This document shows positions 47,553 to 58,950 of a DNA stretch of 64,000 bases, one piece after another. The translations under genes were made by a program, and so were the position numbers. Position 1 is the stretch's first letter, and every line of letters starts with the position of its first letter. Source of the stretch: Branchiostoma floridae. Lineage: Eukaryota; Chordata; Leptocardii; Amphioxiformes; Branchiostomatidae. Location: positions 14,679,459 through 14,743,458 of the forward strand of contig NC_049979.1 in the NCBI RefSeq assembly GCF_000003815.2, written 5' to 3'. The notes beneath the pieces were generated by a model, which did not search any database, had not been told where the DNA came from, and saw only the letters and a program-made list of their open reading frames with translations.

Positions 47553-47614
47553 GGTAGAGAAGGTTTATGTCGACTCAATGTGTGGACATGAGAATCTCGA
47601 AGTTTCCACGAAAA

Positions 47615-50120
47615 ATCTGCCACTACTCTCCCATGACCAAAACCTCTGCTTTAAGTTGAATAGTGACTTAATAGTGTCTGCTTGTGGAAAAGTCAGTTCA
47701 GTTCGGCTGATATTCATTATGTCAAATCTGATTGACGTAAGTCAAAAATCCAAATAGTTTTATCCGTTTGGCCTCAAAATTCGACAGTAAACGGTTTGCA
47801 TTTTGCGTTCACGATGGCAAACCGTTTCAATTCGTTGAAAAAAGGCATGGTAATGCGCGGTAAATTCATCATAGCATCATTTGCATAATTTCGAGTACTA
47901 GTATCACCTACACTCCATATAACGTTAAGCCATATCACAGTCATTTCGGGTTAACTTGAAAACATAACAACAGCGTTCGTCGGTTAACAGGTGTAACGCT
48001 TAATATGGCCAGCCATAGTTAACGTTAACCTTATCATAAAGTTTCTGCAAACCAAGAAACCTCCTAGCTTGCCCAATCCACATCCATTATCCAACTCCTA
48101 CCTACCCCTGGTGAAAAATCACCCAGTGAGAAGCGCACAGGTCGGACAAGGGAACTTATGGAGTGCACTGAATGTTGCAATTGGCCGCGGCGGGCGACAC
48201 CGGGATAGTAAATAATACTATTAAAATGGGGCATTTTCAAGCTTGGCGCTTTTCACCAGCAAAATCATGACCATTTCCTTATATGTCGTTGGTGGGGTTG
48301 GTGGGAGGCTGATAGATAAATATGGCATAAGGAAAAGGTCACGATTTCCCCCCCACCAACCTCTGCTTGGCACCACCTGTCAGGGGCGCTGGCACCCCGG
48401 GAGGATAAGTCAGTGGCGAGTCCCGGTTATCTGAGTGCGGGATTTTCCACTTTTCTCGGTATTGTCTCATGGCCTGTCAGGAGAGAATTTGAACTTCTGT
48501 CAAAACTTTATCTATATGACTCATTTTGCTCTAATAAAAGTGAAGTTACTGAATGGAAAGGGGATCACTCCCTTAATACGATCTTCAAGCTAGCAGATGT
48601 ATGACTCTGCTTGCCTGTGAGGTTTAAACTTCGTCGATGTATACGTCTGGTTTTAGAAAGGCAGTTAATGTAAATAACACTGAAAATCGACGTACACGAC
48701 TGACTGAAGCCATACAATTGATTGGACAGTAGTATACAATACAATCAGGTAGGCATATAGTAAAGTCAAATTTAACTACCTTGCCTTTGAAGCCTTGCAC
48801 ATGTCTGAAGTTTTGGTTTCATCTTCTGATTTCGTGCTTAGCTACTTGGGACCTGTCCATGCACAATTTGTGGATGTGTGTGACTGTGCATTTGCCTGAT
48901 TGATCAGGAAAAATCACAGAATGACTCACTTTCCTAGCTCCTCATAGAGGTTCCGTACATAAAATGAAGGAATAGGAACTGTAGCAGCATCTGGAGTCGT
49001 TGTGGATTTTTCCATGCACAACTAAACGTCTAGTGTCCTTGTGACACAGTAGAAAACTGAACCTTCACTCCAACTATAGATGTGCTGGACTGCTGGTATT
49101 AAACAATACACATAGACATACTCAGCTTTATTTTTTTTAATTCCTTTTCAAAAAGGTAACAAATCATGGAAATACCAATGAAGTTGAATTCAAGACAGTC
49201 ACTGTACACTAAAAAATTCCAGTCAAGATATGCATTAAATACACCAAGAAGTTTCATCATAGATTCAACCAAATCCATCCTAAGTTTTGTAAGCTAATAC
49301 AGAGCAGAGTTTATCTTTCTAGTGATTCTCTGGCTATGTCTGATGATGATGTCTGGCTAAGTCATTCACCTAAAAATGGTATTTACATGTTTCAATGAAA
49401 ATTGTGAAGATACAATTGTAGAAAGAAAAGCAAGCAAGTCACCCAAAAAAAAAAACATTAACGTTACAGAAATTCTGATCAGACCATTATATTGTCATCA
49501 GTCATTCCTCTGTTTGTGACATTGACAGACTGAAACTTGTAATCATTAGAGATACTGATGTCTAACATTGGTACATGACAGGGTGCTTTTCAAGCTTCCC
49601 TTCTATAGCTATCATGTAAATACCTATGAACTTTTCTATCAAGTTGGCAGTATGCTAAGATGAATCTGATAACTCTTCCTCAGTTGGTGCACAGCCATCA
49701 CATTTCACCTGTCTTTCCAAGTGTAGTAAAAAGTTTCATTTGTATTATCACTATATATACAAAGAATAAAGTGACTGACTTGGTCCCATAAAGTACAGTA
49801 TGCTGGTTCAAATTTCATAATGAAGGACTGACTAGCCTCCCTTAGTCATATTCTGTACTGACTGCCTTATTTACACAGCTATGTATCCCTGGCGATAGTT
49901 CAAGGACTGAAGCTATTTAGTCAATCTCTCCCACAGACGTCTTTCATGTGCTGAGCATGTATTATAATGTTTCAAACACACCTACAAACATCTTTACACA
50001 GAATCACAGAACTAATTTTGCTCTGTACAAAATTCTCATTATATGAACTTGGTGAGTCTGGTACAACACATCCTAAATCAGTCTCTGTTTCTCATTTCAG
50101 AGCATCTAAGTTGAACATGT
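47615..50120. other. Intergenic: STIP1 upstream side and I-kappa-B 3' UTR
   Basis: No coding exon recognised. A GC-rich patch lies at about 48,185-48,430. The left half of this stretch shows no repeat that I can name. A minus-strand AATAAA at 49127-49132 is a candidate end for the I-kappa-B transcript, about 1 kb past its stop. Confidence 0.45.
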
Positions 50121-53100
50121 TCACATGTCCAAGTGGACAGGCTGTCCCCCAATCCTGATGTCATCATACAACATGGAGGCGATGTCATCATCTCCTGCAG
50201 CAAGGTCCTGTGGTGTGTCCTCCTCTGTGTTTGACAGGTTGGGGTTGGCGCCAGCCTATGTCATGGACAGAGTATGGGGTAAGAATGGATGTACAAATAT
50301 GGCATAAGAGATATTTTATGAAAACAGGTACTCCAACAGGTGTTGACCACCTGATTGATTGAAACAGCTATGGAAAGAACAAGTAAGAGATAAAACTGGG
50401 AAGTTGAGAATGGCATGCAATGTGTTAATAAATTTTGTCCCACACACCTGTATGAGGAAGGAGGTGATCTCCTGGTGCCTTCGCCCCACAGCCAGGTGCA
50501 GCGGAGTGCAGCTGTTGTACATTTGTGTGTCCACCTGCGCCCCGCATCCAAACAGCAGCGCCTTCACCATCTGTATGTCATTCCTCTCCACCGCATGGTG
50601 CAGGGCTGTGCGGCCGCTCTTACCATCCTGTCAACACAAAAAAAGGAAATACTGAGTACATAACAGAATTGCATAACAATTTCTATACTTCATACTATTT
50701 TGGATGGCAAAGTCCAGCAGAACTGAGAAAATGTACTGGGGACTTTTTTTACCCATACTGCTATATTGGGAAAGCACCCTCTGCATTAATCTCCAAGCAG
50801 ATCCTGCAATGGCATAAGATAGTACCAAACTGGCCAAAGAGTAGTCAGCCAAGAGGTCTCCATTTGCCATGTAGCGAAACACACTCCTAAACCGGCTTTA
50901 CTCCTCTGCCGGCTTTTGATATTATCTTATGCTATCGTAGGATCTGCTTGGAGATTACCTCTGCATATGTGAGTGACAAAACAGGAACTCAAGTGATGAT
51001 GGACAAACACCTCTGTCCAAACATGTAACTAGGACCATTGCATAGGGGAATACAAAAAGAGGAAGTGAGTCTAACCCCCTAATGGCAAAGTGGGGATGTC
51101 CCAGGAAAATGAATCCAATCTCTTCTATCTTTGGTGGGGATTCCCATAGTTTTGAAAGCTCAGCAGTTGTTGAGCAAACAAGGCAGAAGCAAGTCCAAAC
51201 TAGCCTGGACAAGTTCCACTTTCACAATATGGGGGAAGTCCCAGGGACTTCTTTAGTCCAGGGCAACCAGAAAAACATGCACAAGTATATCTATAAGTGT
51301 CGGTTATCTATTTTTTTTCAACTAATGTTCACTTCTAGGCAAATATCTGACTCACTGCAGGCATGACTCATTAAGCAATATCATGTCAGTACCAACAAAG
51401 GGAGGTGAAAGGTACTTACTTGTGAATTCACATCTGCACCAATAGAAACCAGGTACTGGACAATGTCGTAGTGTCTCTCAGAGGCAGCCAGATGCAGACA
51501 CGTGAAACCTACACAACAAAGAAAAAGAAGTTAAATTGAGATTGAGAAGTTAGTCACTAGCACTTTCAACACTTCTCTTTATCCCTTCATGAGTCAGCAT
51601 TCCAAAGTCTACAATTCAGCAAGATCAGGTGACATTAGGGGAATCCCCAGAGGTGAATACCCTCATTACAAGGTGCATTGCACTACCTATAATTTTTTCT
51701 TCCATGAAGAGGAAGTATTTTCACATCTCACTTTAGGGCATAAGACTAGCTGCAGATTTTAATCCATGACTTAAAAAACTCACCTTCATAGTCCCTCTGC
51801 TCCAGGTTCTGTGGTATCCTCTGAAGCTGGCCCAGGTGCCTGTGTTTCACCTCTGTGGAGCTGACTGGTGTGGTGAGTGCCTGTACCAGACTGCCATTGC
51901 CCCTCAGGCAGGCGTGGTGAAGGGGTGTGCGCCCATTCCTGTCAGGGATGTCAAGCGAGGCACCGTGCACCAGCAGTTGTCTGGCCACCTCAGGCTGGTC
52001 TGTCACTGTCGCCAGGGCCAATGGAGTCTGCTGAGAACAAGGCAGAGGTTAACTATGTTGCTGAAAGTTGCAACATTTACACAAAATAGTATCTACGATA
52101 CATTTTTGGAATGAAAAAATGTTTTGTGTAGTTAACTTTTTCTTAAATTCATTCTGGTAAGTACTTGTGGGTTTGCATTGGCCTCAGAAAACAGCTTCAA
52201 ATTTTGCAGCTTCTTTCAAACACCATAAGCATGAAAATCTTATGGAGGAAACTTTGATTTGGGGTGAATGTGTAAACTTACTACTACAATAATAGCTATT
52301 AACTTCGTAGGCTGGCGGGAAAGCAAGCCACTCCTGCTAAATAGCACAGACTGAATGGCTTTATTGTTTGCCAATCAGGTCACGTGACACAGACCAGGTT
52401 GCCTCACCTGTTGTAAGTGGTTTCTGATGTCCAGGTGGTCTGGGGAGGGCGCAAGTTCCAACATTCTGTCAACTACGTCTGGTCTGCTGTGGATCACCCC
52501 CATATGAAGCGTTCTGTAACAACATTTGTAAAAGACATTGAACATTTGCAAACAACAAGTGATCACGCAGGCAGCGCGTGATTCTTTTGAAGTGCGCAGG
52601 AAGAATTCTGGACTGTTGGGGTGAATAACCTGGGAAAGTCCCTGAGTAACGCTCTACCCCCTAGAGCGGACAGATAGTGCGCACCAAGAAATGAGTGCGA
52701 AAATGATTTTTTTGCCTTAGTGTTCTTCAAGTTGTCTAAGACACACGATAGATTTGAAAATAAGGACGTTGATTAAAACAAACGGGGGAAACGCGCTAGT
52801 ATTGCCTCCAGCAGTTCACCAATTATGAAAAATTGTGACGTGGGTAAAATTTGTTACATACGTGTCACCGTCTTGGTCCTGGCAGAAGGCTTCTCTCGCC
52901 AAATTCTCCCGTAGTTCCTCGTTGGGGTCCTCGTCTGGTTCGATACAGTCATCTTCTGTGTCTTCCTGGCACGATTTGCTGGTTTCTTCCTCACTCTGTG
53001 TCGGCTGCAACCTCTCCACCACTTCCTCTGGTCTTCCCACCAGGGCGGGCTGTGGACTTTGGTCCTCGGACGAGTGGAGCGAGCACTTCTGAAAGTCCTG

Positions 53101-53247
53101 TGAGAGACAATTGTCACCGACAGACTCATAAGCTGAATCAAATCTGTCCGTATCCACGGATAGGTTCATCAATTTCCTAGCTTCTGGTCTGATTTCGTCC
53201 AAGCCAGGCGCACTGTCAGTCTCCACGTCCCAATCCAACGTAGCCAT
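50121..53247 (-). CDS. I-kappa-B-like NF-kappa-B inhibitor with ankyrin repeats, complete
   Basis: I-kappa-B proteins hold Rel/NF-kappa-B dimers in the cytoplasm until kinase-triggered degradation. Coding exons on the minus strand: 52862-53247, 52408-52513, 51784-52027, 51420-51508, 50448-50627, 50121-50255; 379 residues. Residues 1-128 are an acidic regulatory region with a degron-like DRFDSAYES at about 34-42. Six ankyrin repeats follow (about 129-350), for example DTTLHMGVIH, TPLALATVTDQPEVARQLLVHGA, NGRTPLHHACLRG, FTCLHLAASERHYDIVQYLV, GRTALHHAVERND and CTPLHLAVGRRHQEI. The C terminus (EEDTPQDLAAGDDD) is acidic but has no long PEST stretch. EEDTPQDL recalls human I-kappa-B-epsilon, though the gene may be the common ancestor type of alpha and epsilon, so I give no symbol. 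The exon 3 acceptor is a NAGNAG pair (52028-52033), allowing an optional Gln. Confidence 0.9.
51093..51242. promoter_or_regulatory. Three kappa-B motifs in intron 4 of the I-kappa-B gene
   Basis: GGGATGTCCC (51093-51102), GGGGATTCCC (51136-51145) and GGGAAGTCCC (51233-51242) each fit GGGRNNYYCC on one strand or the other, within 150 bp. Confidence 0.55.
51638..51648. promoter_or_regulatory. Kappa-B motif in intron 3 of the I-kappa-B gene
   Basis: GGGGAATCCCC, an 11-base symmetrical kappa-B site identical in its core to the promoter motif at 53591-53602. Confidence 0.5.
52633..52642. promoter_or_regulatory. Kappa-B motif in intron 1 of the I-kappa-B gene
   Basis: GGAAAGTCCC, the inverse of GGGACTTTCC, the classical immunoglobulin kappa site. 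Confidence 0.5.
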
Positions 53248-53493
53248 GTTGAAACAAATTTCAGAGACGAAAATGGCAGACGGTCAACAACTGCTGGTTT
53301 TCTCGTACAAACGTCCAAAACTCGGCTCGAGTGTGACACAGTTGCGGTCAGAACGACTCTAGATAGTCTAAAGATACGACAAATGCGAGATCAAATGCGG
53401 CTGTGGTCTCTTCGTGCGAGAAAACGGTGAAAAACTAACATGCGCAACCGCCACGCAGTGAATTTTATGTGACCAGACTGGGAAAATTTTGGT

Positions 53494-53745
53494 GGGGGAT
53501 TCCCCTTCGCGTGTTCGACCAATAAACACGTGGAAGTATATCACATGACTCTTATGACCAATGATAAGGTGGGGTTTTGAATACATGATAGGGGGAATCC
53601 CCTTGTAGGTGGAGCCGTGAGTCATTTTCTGTCCCCACCTTCTGCCAACTACGCATTTGTCTTGTGCAAAACAACTCGAGCGCGAAACTGATTACCTGGA
53701 AACGCAAGTCATGACGGATGCAGGGTGAGACACCTGGAAAGTCCC
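53494..53745. promoter_or_regulatory. Three kappa-B motifs in the I-kappa-B promoter
   Basis: GGGGGATTCCCC (53494-53505), GGGGGAATCCCC (53591-53602) and GGAAAGTCCC (53736-53745) lie about 250, 345 and 490 bp upstream of the start codon. CCAAT boxes are near 53,519 and 53,559. In vertebrates and insects NF-kappa-B turns on its own inhibitor through such sites; here this is inferred from the motifs. Confidence 0.7.
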
Positions 53746-54068
53746 GCGTGATGGCGTGCTCAGCCTTGCGTACTAACTTTTACACGTACACGGCAAGCCA
53801 TTAACATGTTTATATAATAACGTTTAAAACGTTACATGACCTTACATGGCATTCAGAGCCACGACCTTGATTATAGAAGAATATAGTTAACATTAGATAT
53901 GTACCACGGCGGTATCTTGACGAAGAAACTATCTGTGGCGGCATTTATCAAACCCAAAAGTCATGAACCCACGAAATCATATAAAGTGGGATGTCCGTAG
54001 TCCTACATAGTCTATCCATTTCCCTCAAAATATCTGTTGTTGTTCGGTTTATAGGCCACACTGGCTTC

Positions 54069-54667
54069 ATTTTATGGATGACATCCTCTGGAGACCCCAA
54101 AACTATGCTTGAGGGCGAAAAAATAATGATAATAAATGCTGCTAAAGTTAAAACCGGTTAACCCCGGACCAAGGAGTTTTAAAAACCTCCTCGATAGGAC
54201 TAAACATCCAGTCCTTTCTTTCTCAGGCCTGGTTTGTCTAATCATCTGCACTCTCCTTCCATACAATAATGACAGGCGTGATAGGTATGGTAAAATGAGG
54301 GGCGTTTCTTCTATATACTAGTAAGTGAAATTTATTGCGGCGAATCCCCGATAATCAACGTGTCCTCACCCATCAAAGGAACTGGAGCGACTGATCTTCC
54401 ACTGGGCAAGGGTCGCTTTGACCTTTGCCAAAACCTCCCCTATATTGCATTTGATCTCCAGTAAAACTGTAAGAGACGCCATTTCAATGTTCTCTAATAC
54501 AATGTATTCTTGTACCCTGACCATGTGCCCCCTTACCCTGCAGAGCAGATTCCTTTAGCAAGTATAGAATTCTGATTCACCAGGGCTGCTATTGGCAGAC
54601 ATGTGTTTTTTCTTTCATTTTGAGAACAGGCGAAAATCAATGCGCGTGTGGATGTCATCCATAAAAT
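54069..54667. repeat. 599-bp segment bounded by 18-bp perfect inverted repeats
   Basis: ATTTTATGGATGACATCC at 54069-54086 is matched by its exact inverse at 54650-54667. The GGATGACATCC core is itself nearly palindromic, which weakens the case. A related stretch at about 35,210 shares the core and the following CACGCGCA word, so this is a dispersed sequence. No target duplication is clear. Confidence 0.45.
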
Positions 54668-55595
54668 TAACTCAATATTGCTAATAATTAACTCTATAAT
54701 AGACCAGTAGATCTACTATCCGCGCTATGGAGACACATTTACTGCGGCAGCCGCTTATGCAGAACCGTTATCCGAGGCGGTGCATGTAACCTTTATGTAT
54801 TGTCGTGCAACAACAACAAACGTCCTTGAGAAGAAAAAAACAACAACAAGCGTAACAGTTACAGTTTCTAACCTCCTGGGTCATTTCCGAAGACGTGCAT
54901 TCTTGATCAATCATGTCATGTGAGATTGGAAGAGACTGCGTCAGATGAGTTTGCCACAATAAAATGCAAATGTTGAACAAGCAATACAGTTGTGTCATCT
55001 ACGTCGTCAACTGTTGCAACGTTCGATAATACTTAAAAGACCAAGGGTACGGAATGCAAAGTTTGACAAACGTGGAGAAGCCCCACGATGGTCCGTTCAT
55101 ACATGTATAAATGAAGTGGAGAAATCCCCATCGTATATGGAAGCTACCAGAATGTAGCGCCATGCGCTTAAGCCACAGAAAACTGTATCTTGATAAAGGG
55201 AAACTTATGACGTTGATTATCTACTTTTTGATTTTTATTAGTCGCTTGCATGTGCAATAAAAAAATCCCAAAGCCAAGGGGATTCTTTAAAAAAATACAT
55301 TTTATGCGTTGCCAACTTTAATACCAATCACAATCTGTCGCACTTCGTTTCACAATACAATAGAATTGTTCGGCCACAGCAATAAGCTTTCATTGGTCGC
55401 AGCCAAGTTAGGTCTTTATCTAGCCTTCACCAGACCTTCCTGCGGGGGGTCGGCAAATGAAATCGGGAAATTGGCCAGGGGAGTCAGTCCACGCTAAGGT
55501 TAATGTCTCCCTCCTGGAAGCAAAACTTCCCTGGCAAATTATTCTCCCTATAATGGCCAGTGTAGTCAGTCTGGAAGAGAATAGTAGGTCTTCCC

Positions 55596-55761
55596 TAGCC
55601 TCTACCAGGCTCCGTGGATCGTTAGAATCATTATCCTCAAGGAAATCATTATCCTGAGGAAACGTACTCTTCTGGCCGGCTAACTCACCTAGCGTACTAT
55701 AGACTCTATTTGTCCAATTTCTACAATTAGACCACCGATCCACGAAGCCTGGTAGAGGCTA
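55596..55761. mobile_element. 166-bp MITE with 9-bp target duplication (Mutator-like)
   Basis: The 26-bp terminal inverted repeats (55596-55621 and 55736-55761) start TAGCCTCTACCAGGCT and differ at one base. GGTCTTCCC is duplicated exactly on both sides (55587-55595 and 55762-55770). Nine-base duplications are typical of Mutator-like elements. There is no open frame of note inside. Confidence 0.8.
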
Positions 55762-56736
55762 GGTCTTCCCACCGACCTTACATTAGCAGCACAGGAAGGT
55801 GTAATGCAGAGTGGCACCTCACTCCATGGCGCCTTCCTCGTCATTATTGCCCGCAGTGCTGATCAAGGTAAGCGGAAAGAACTACATAATACATTGGCTG
55901 TGGCCAATTGCTGCGCCCGAACAAATTCCGCGCTTGGCTGGAGGCTGACTCCCAGGGTAGATACAGCAAGCAGATTGATCATGGTATGACACACATGAAC
56001 CTTTCGTCAAAAGTTGTCCCATCCAAAATCAATTTCTCACTTTCAGAAGATTTACATCTAACGTTAGTGACAAACTCACCACATTACTGCCACTTCAATA
56101 AATACAAAAAACCTCCAGGTTATGGTAAAATACCCTTGCTTCATGAAGTTCATGCAATGTCAGCTTTATTGCTATTATTAAATGCAGTTACTGCGCACTC
56201 TCCAGGCTGAGGTTAGTCTAAAACACGTCAAAAAGCAGCCGGAGCTGAACCTCTGCTTGGAAGTTAGATACTGTAATGGAAGTGATGGAAGTCATGTAAC
56301 GTTAGTCGTTACACTGAAACTATTTTTCATGCACCGAAAGTTTTTGATGAACTTTCGGCTGACCGTTTCGGTCGTCGCGATTGAAACTTTGACCCTAGCC
56401 TCAGCTTCGGGTGAGCTGTTTGTGTTTCACATGTGAACAAGTAACAACAACAAACACACCTGCGTTACCACCACAGGTCATAGGTCACCACACATGCGTG
56501 CTGGCCGGTCGGTATGGAGACTTGGATTGCAGCCGCGCGACTCTTCATCTCACCCGTTTGAACCTTTGGCGTAAAATTCACCTGTTTAAAACGACTTGAC
56601 GCGTAGAACACACCATTTCTTTACCTGTCAAGCTACCTCGTGACACTCCTACCGCCATAGAGGCCTGCAGAAGGTTACATTCTGGTTAAGACATAAGAGA
56701 AAGCGAGCCTGTCTCGCACGTATAACAGGTGTCAGG

Positions 56737-58950
56737 ATGCCCGGCAACATGCTGCTCGGCTCCATCCAGATCTCAGGTGAACACCTGTCCACGGTGGAGG
56801 TCCGAGACATTTGCGACTCCTTAAAGAACAACTCCACACGCCTGCTCAGCCTTAGAGGGTGCAAGATCGACGACGAAGACTTCGGGCCGCTGGCCACGGC
56901 GATCGGGGAGAGCAAGTCCATCGTACAACTGAACTTGAACCTGGGCGTAGTCTCGGACAGCAGCCGAGCGAGACTTCTAGGAGAGGCGCTGACAAGGAAT
57001 AGATCACTAAATTCATTGTTGTAAGTCACGTTAGTTAATCATTTTTAGAAGTCATGTCCGGGGCAGATGATTTTTGATATGCTACATGAGTTGTTATTGT
57101 TATTGTATTAAATGTCACATTACACTGACAAGCTGTAACGTGTTATATGATCAGATCGCGTGTGTGTAACGCTACATGGCCTGGCGTTGTCGTTTTGTCG
57201 GCAGTTTCAGAGACTTCAATCGTGCCCAGCCATTTGTATTGCACTTGGTACATCTTGGTAAATTTTACTGCCATCACTTTCTTTGTGTAAAGTGTAAACT
57301 GTTACCTATTAGGTACAGATTTGGTAAAATGCATGTTAAATTGGTGGAATATCTATGAAAAAGAGCACGATAAAGTATGATGCATGGAGCCTTGTTATGT
57401 TGGCAATAATCTAACATTGATATCAGTCTTCAAATTTTTACTTAATTTTAGAATATATCTTTTAATGGGATTTGTTCTGCCCCTTGTAGCCTCCATGGTA
57501 GCCCCCTGGGTGATGAAGGCCTGACTGTGCTGATCCCATCACTGTCCACCCACCCCTTCCTGACCTCGCTGGACCTGGGGGACTGCCGGCTGGGGGATGG
57601 CTCCATCAAACTCATCAGCGCCTTGTTACCTCCTGATGGAGCTAGACAAGGTGAGAAGCACTTGCAAAGTCTGGTCTATAGCTGGAATGGGCATGTATCT
57701 GTTTTGTGTTTATCTAGGTGTCATGGTGTTGTTGTAACTTCTTTTTTTTTTAGTATATCAAAATTTCCTTTGACCCATTGAGTGTTCAAAAGCTGTACGC
57801 TTGTTTTCTTTAGACTTACTGGTGTAAGGTATTCCATTATTCCAAGAGTTGAACATTGCCTATTGAATGTAAGTGGAAAATGTTACATACGTTGTTTTTT
57901 AATGACATACATGTGATGATAACATTTCCCTTGCCAGGAATTCATGACCTAACCCTGAGTGCCAACCCAGCCATTACTGCACGAGGTTGGGCCCAACTGT
58001 CAGTGGCACTAGCTAGCAGTTCCACCATCAGAACTCTATGTGTGGACTATAACTCCATAGGAGACTATGGAGCTGGAATGCTGGCTGTGGTTGTGGCAGG
58101 CAGCAGGACATTAGAGGTGCTGGACATGGAGGGGACTGGGTTGACAGAGTTTGGAGGACAGGTAGGGATATAACAATCTAGATTTTATGTTTGCATTTAC
58201 ATTGGCTTGTCATTCATTTTGACAATTTTTGAATCCTAGCGATAATCTTTTTTGGTGAAACAGATTAGTTGAGAAGTTCATAAGGATTTTGCAGATGAAA
58301 TTTTGTTATAGGCTTGTTTTCTCATTTCACCTTCCACACAAAGGGCTATTCCATTTAAGCTAGTTTAGGAAAACTTGGACAATGAGCCTGAGCTCTGGTG
58401 TCAACGACAATTTAACTCGCAGATATTGTAATCAAGATGGAGGAGTCCATGACTGCTGAGAAAAAGATCAATAAACATTACTCTATGTCTCATCCTCAGG
58501 TGTTTCTGGACCTGGTGCAGAACTACCCTGTGACCCTGAAGCAGCTAGTTCTGTGTGAGAATGGTGTGAGTGAGGAAACACAGCAGCAGGTCAACAGCTG
58601 CCTGTCTGTCAACACAGAGGACACAGCTCAAGAGGAGGCTGGTAAGTATAATGGTGATTGTTTTTTTGGCAGAAGCCTCACATTATCAGGGAAATTTCCT
58701 GCTCATTTTCACAACTCTGCCATGGCTTATGTTCTTACAGCTTAAATGGATACCTGCCACAGTAACCATATGGGTAAATATTCCCTGGAGAGACAAAATT
58801 TGAAAAAGTTGAAATTATCAAAGTACTGGGAAATGTTGGAAATTCACCTTTGTTCAATTTCCAGCATCACCAGACCCCGGCCCCTCCACCAGCGTAACTC
58901 CCGGCAGGTCACATGACAGGGACACGGCAGCAGCTGCTGTGGAGGCTTAA
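56737..58950 (+). CDS. LRRC73: Leucine-rich repeat protein, LRRC73-like, complete
   Basis: Coding exons: 56737-57020, 57490-57650, 57938-58161, 58500-58641, 58865-58950; 298 residues, all phases consistent. The N terminus SIQISGEHLSTVEVRDICDS followed by LLSLRGCKIDDEDF and VQLNLNLGVVS is what I recall of vertebrate LRRC73. The body is a run of ribonuclease-inhibitor-type leucine-rich repeats (LTSLDLGDCRLGD, LTLSANPAITARGWAQL, LEVLDMEGTGLT, LKQLVLCENGVS). There is no signal peptide or membrane segment, so it should be intracellular. The last 40 residues are polar and low-complexity. The biochemical role of LRRC73 is not established. The gene faces away from the I-kappa-B gene. Confidence 0.88.

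Larger units (their letters stand above)
53746..56736. other. Intergenic between I-kappa-B and LRRC73-like genes (head to head)
   Basis: No coding exon recognised. It contains a degenerate copy of the micro-palindrome (54169-54192), an 18-bp inverted pair (54069-54086 and 54650-54667), a MITE at 55596-55761, and presumably the LRRC73-like promoter in its last few hundred bases. Confidence 0.5.
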
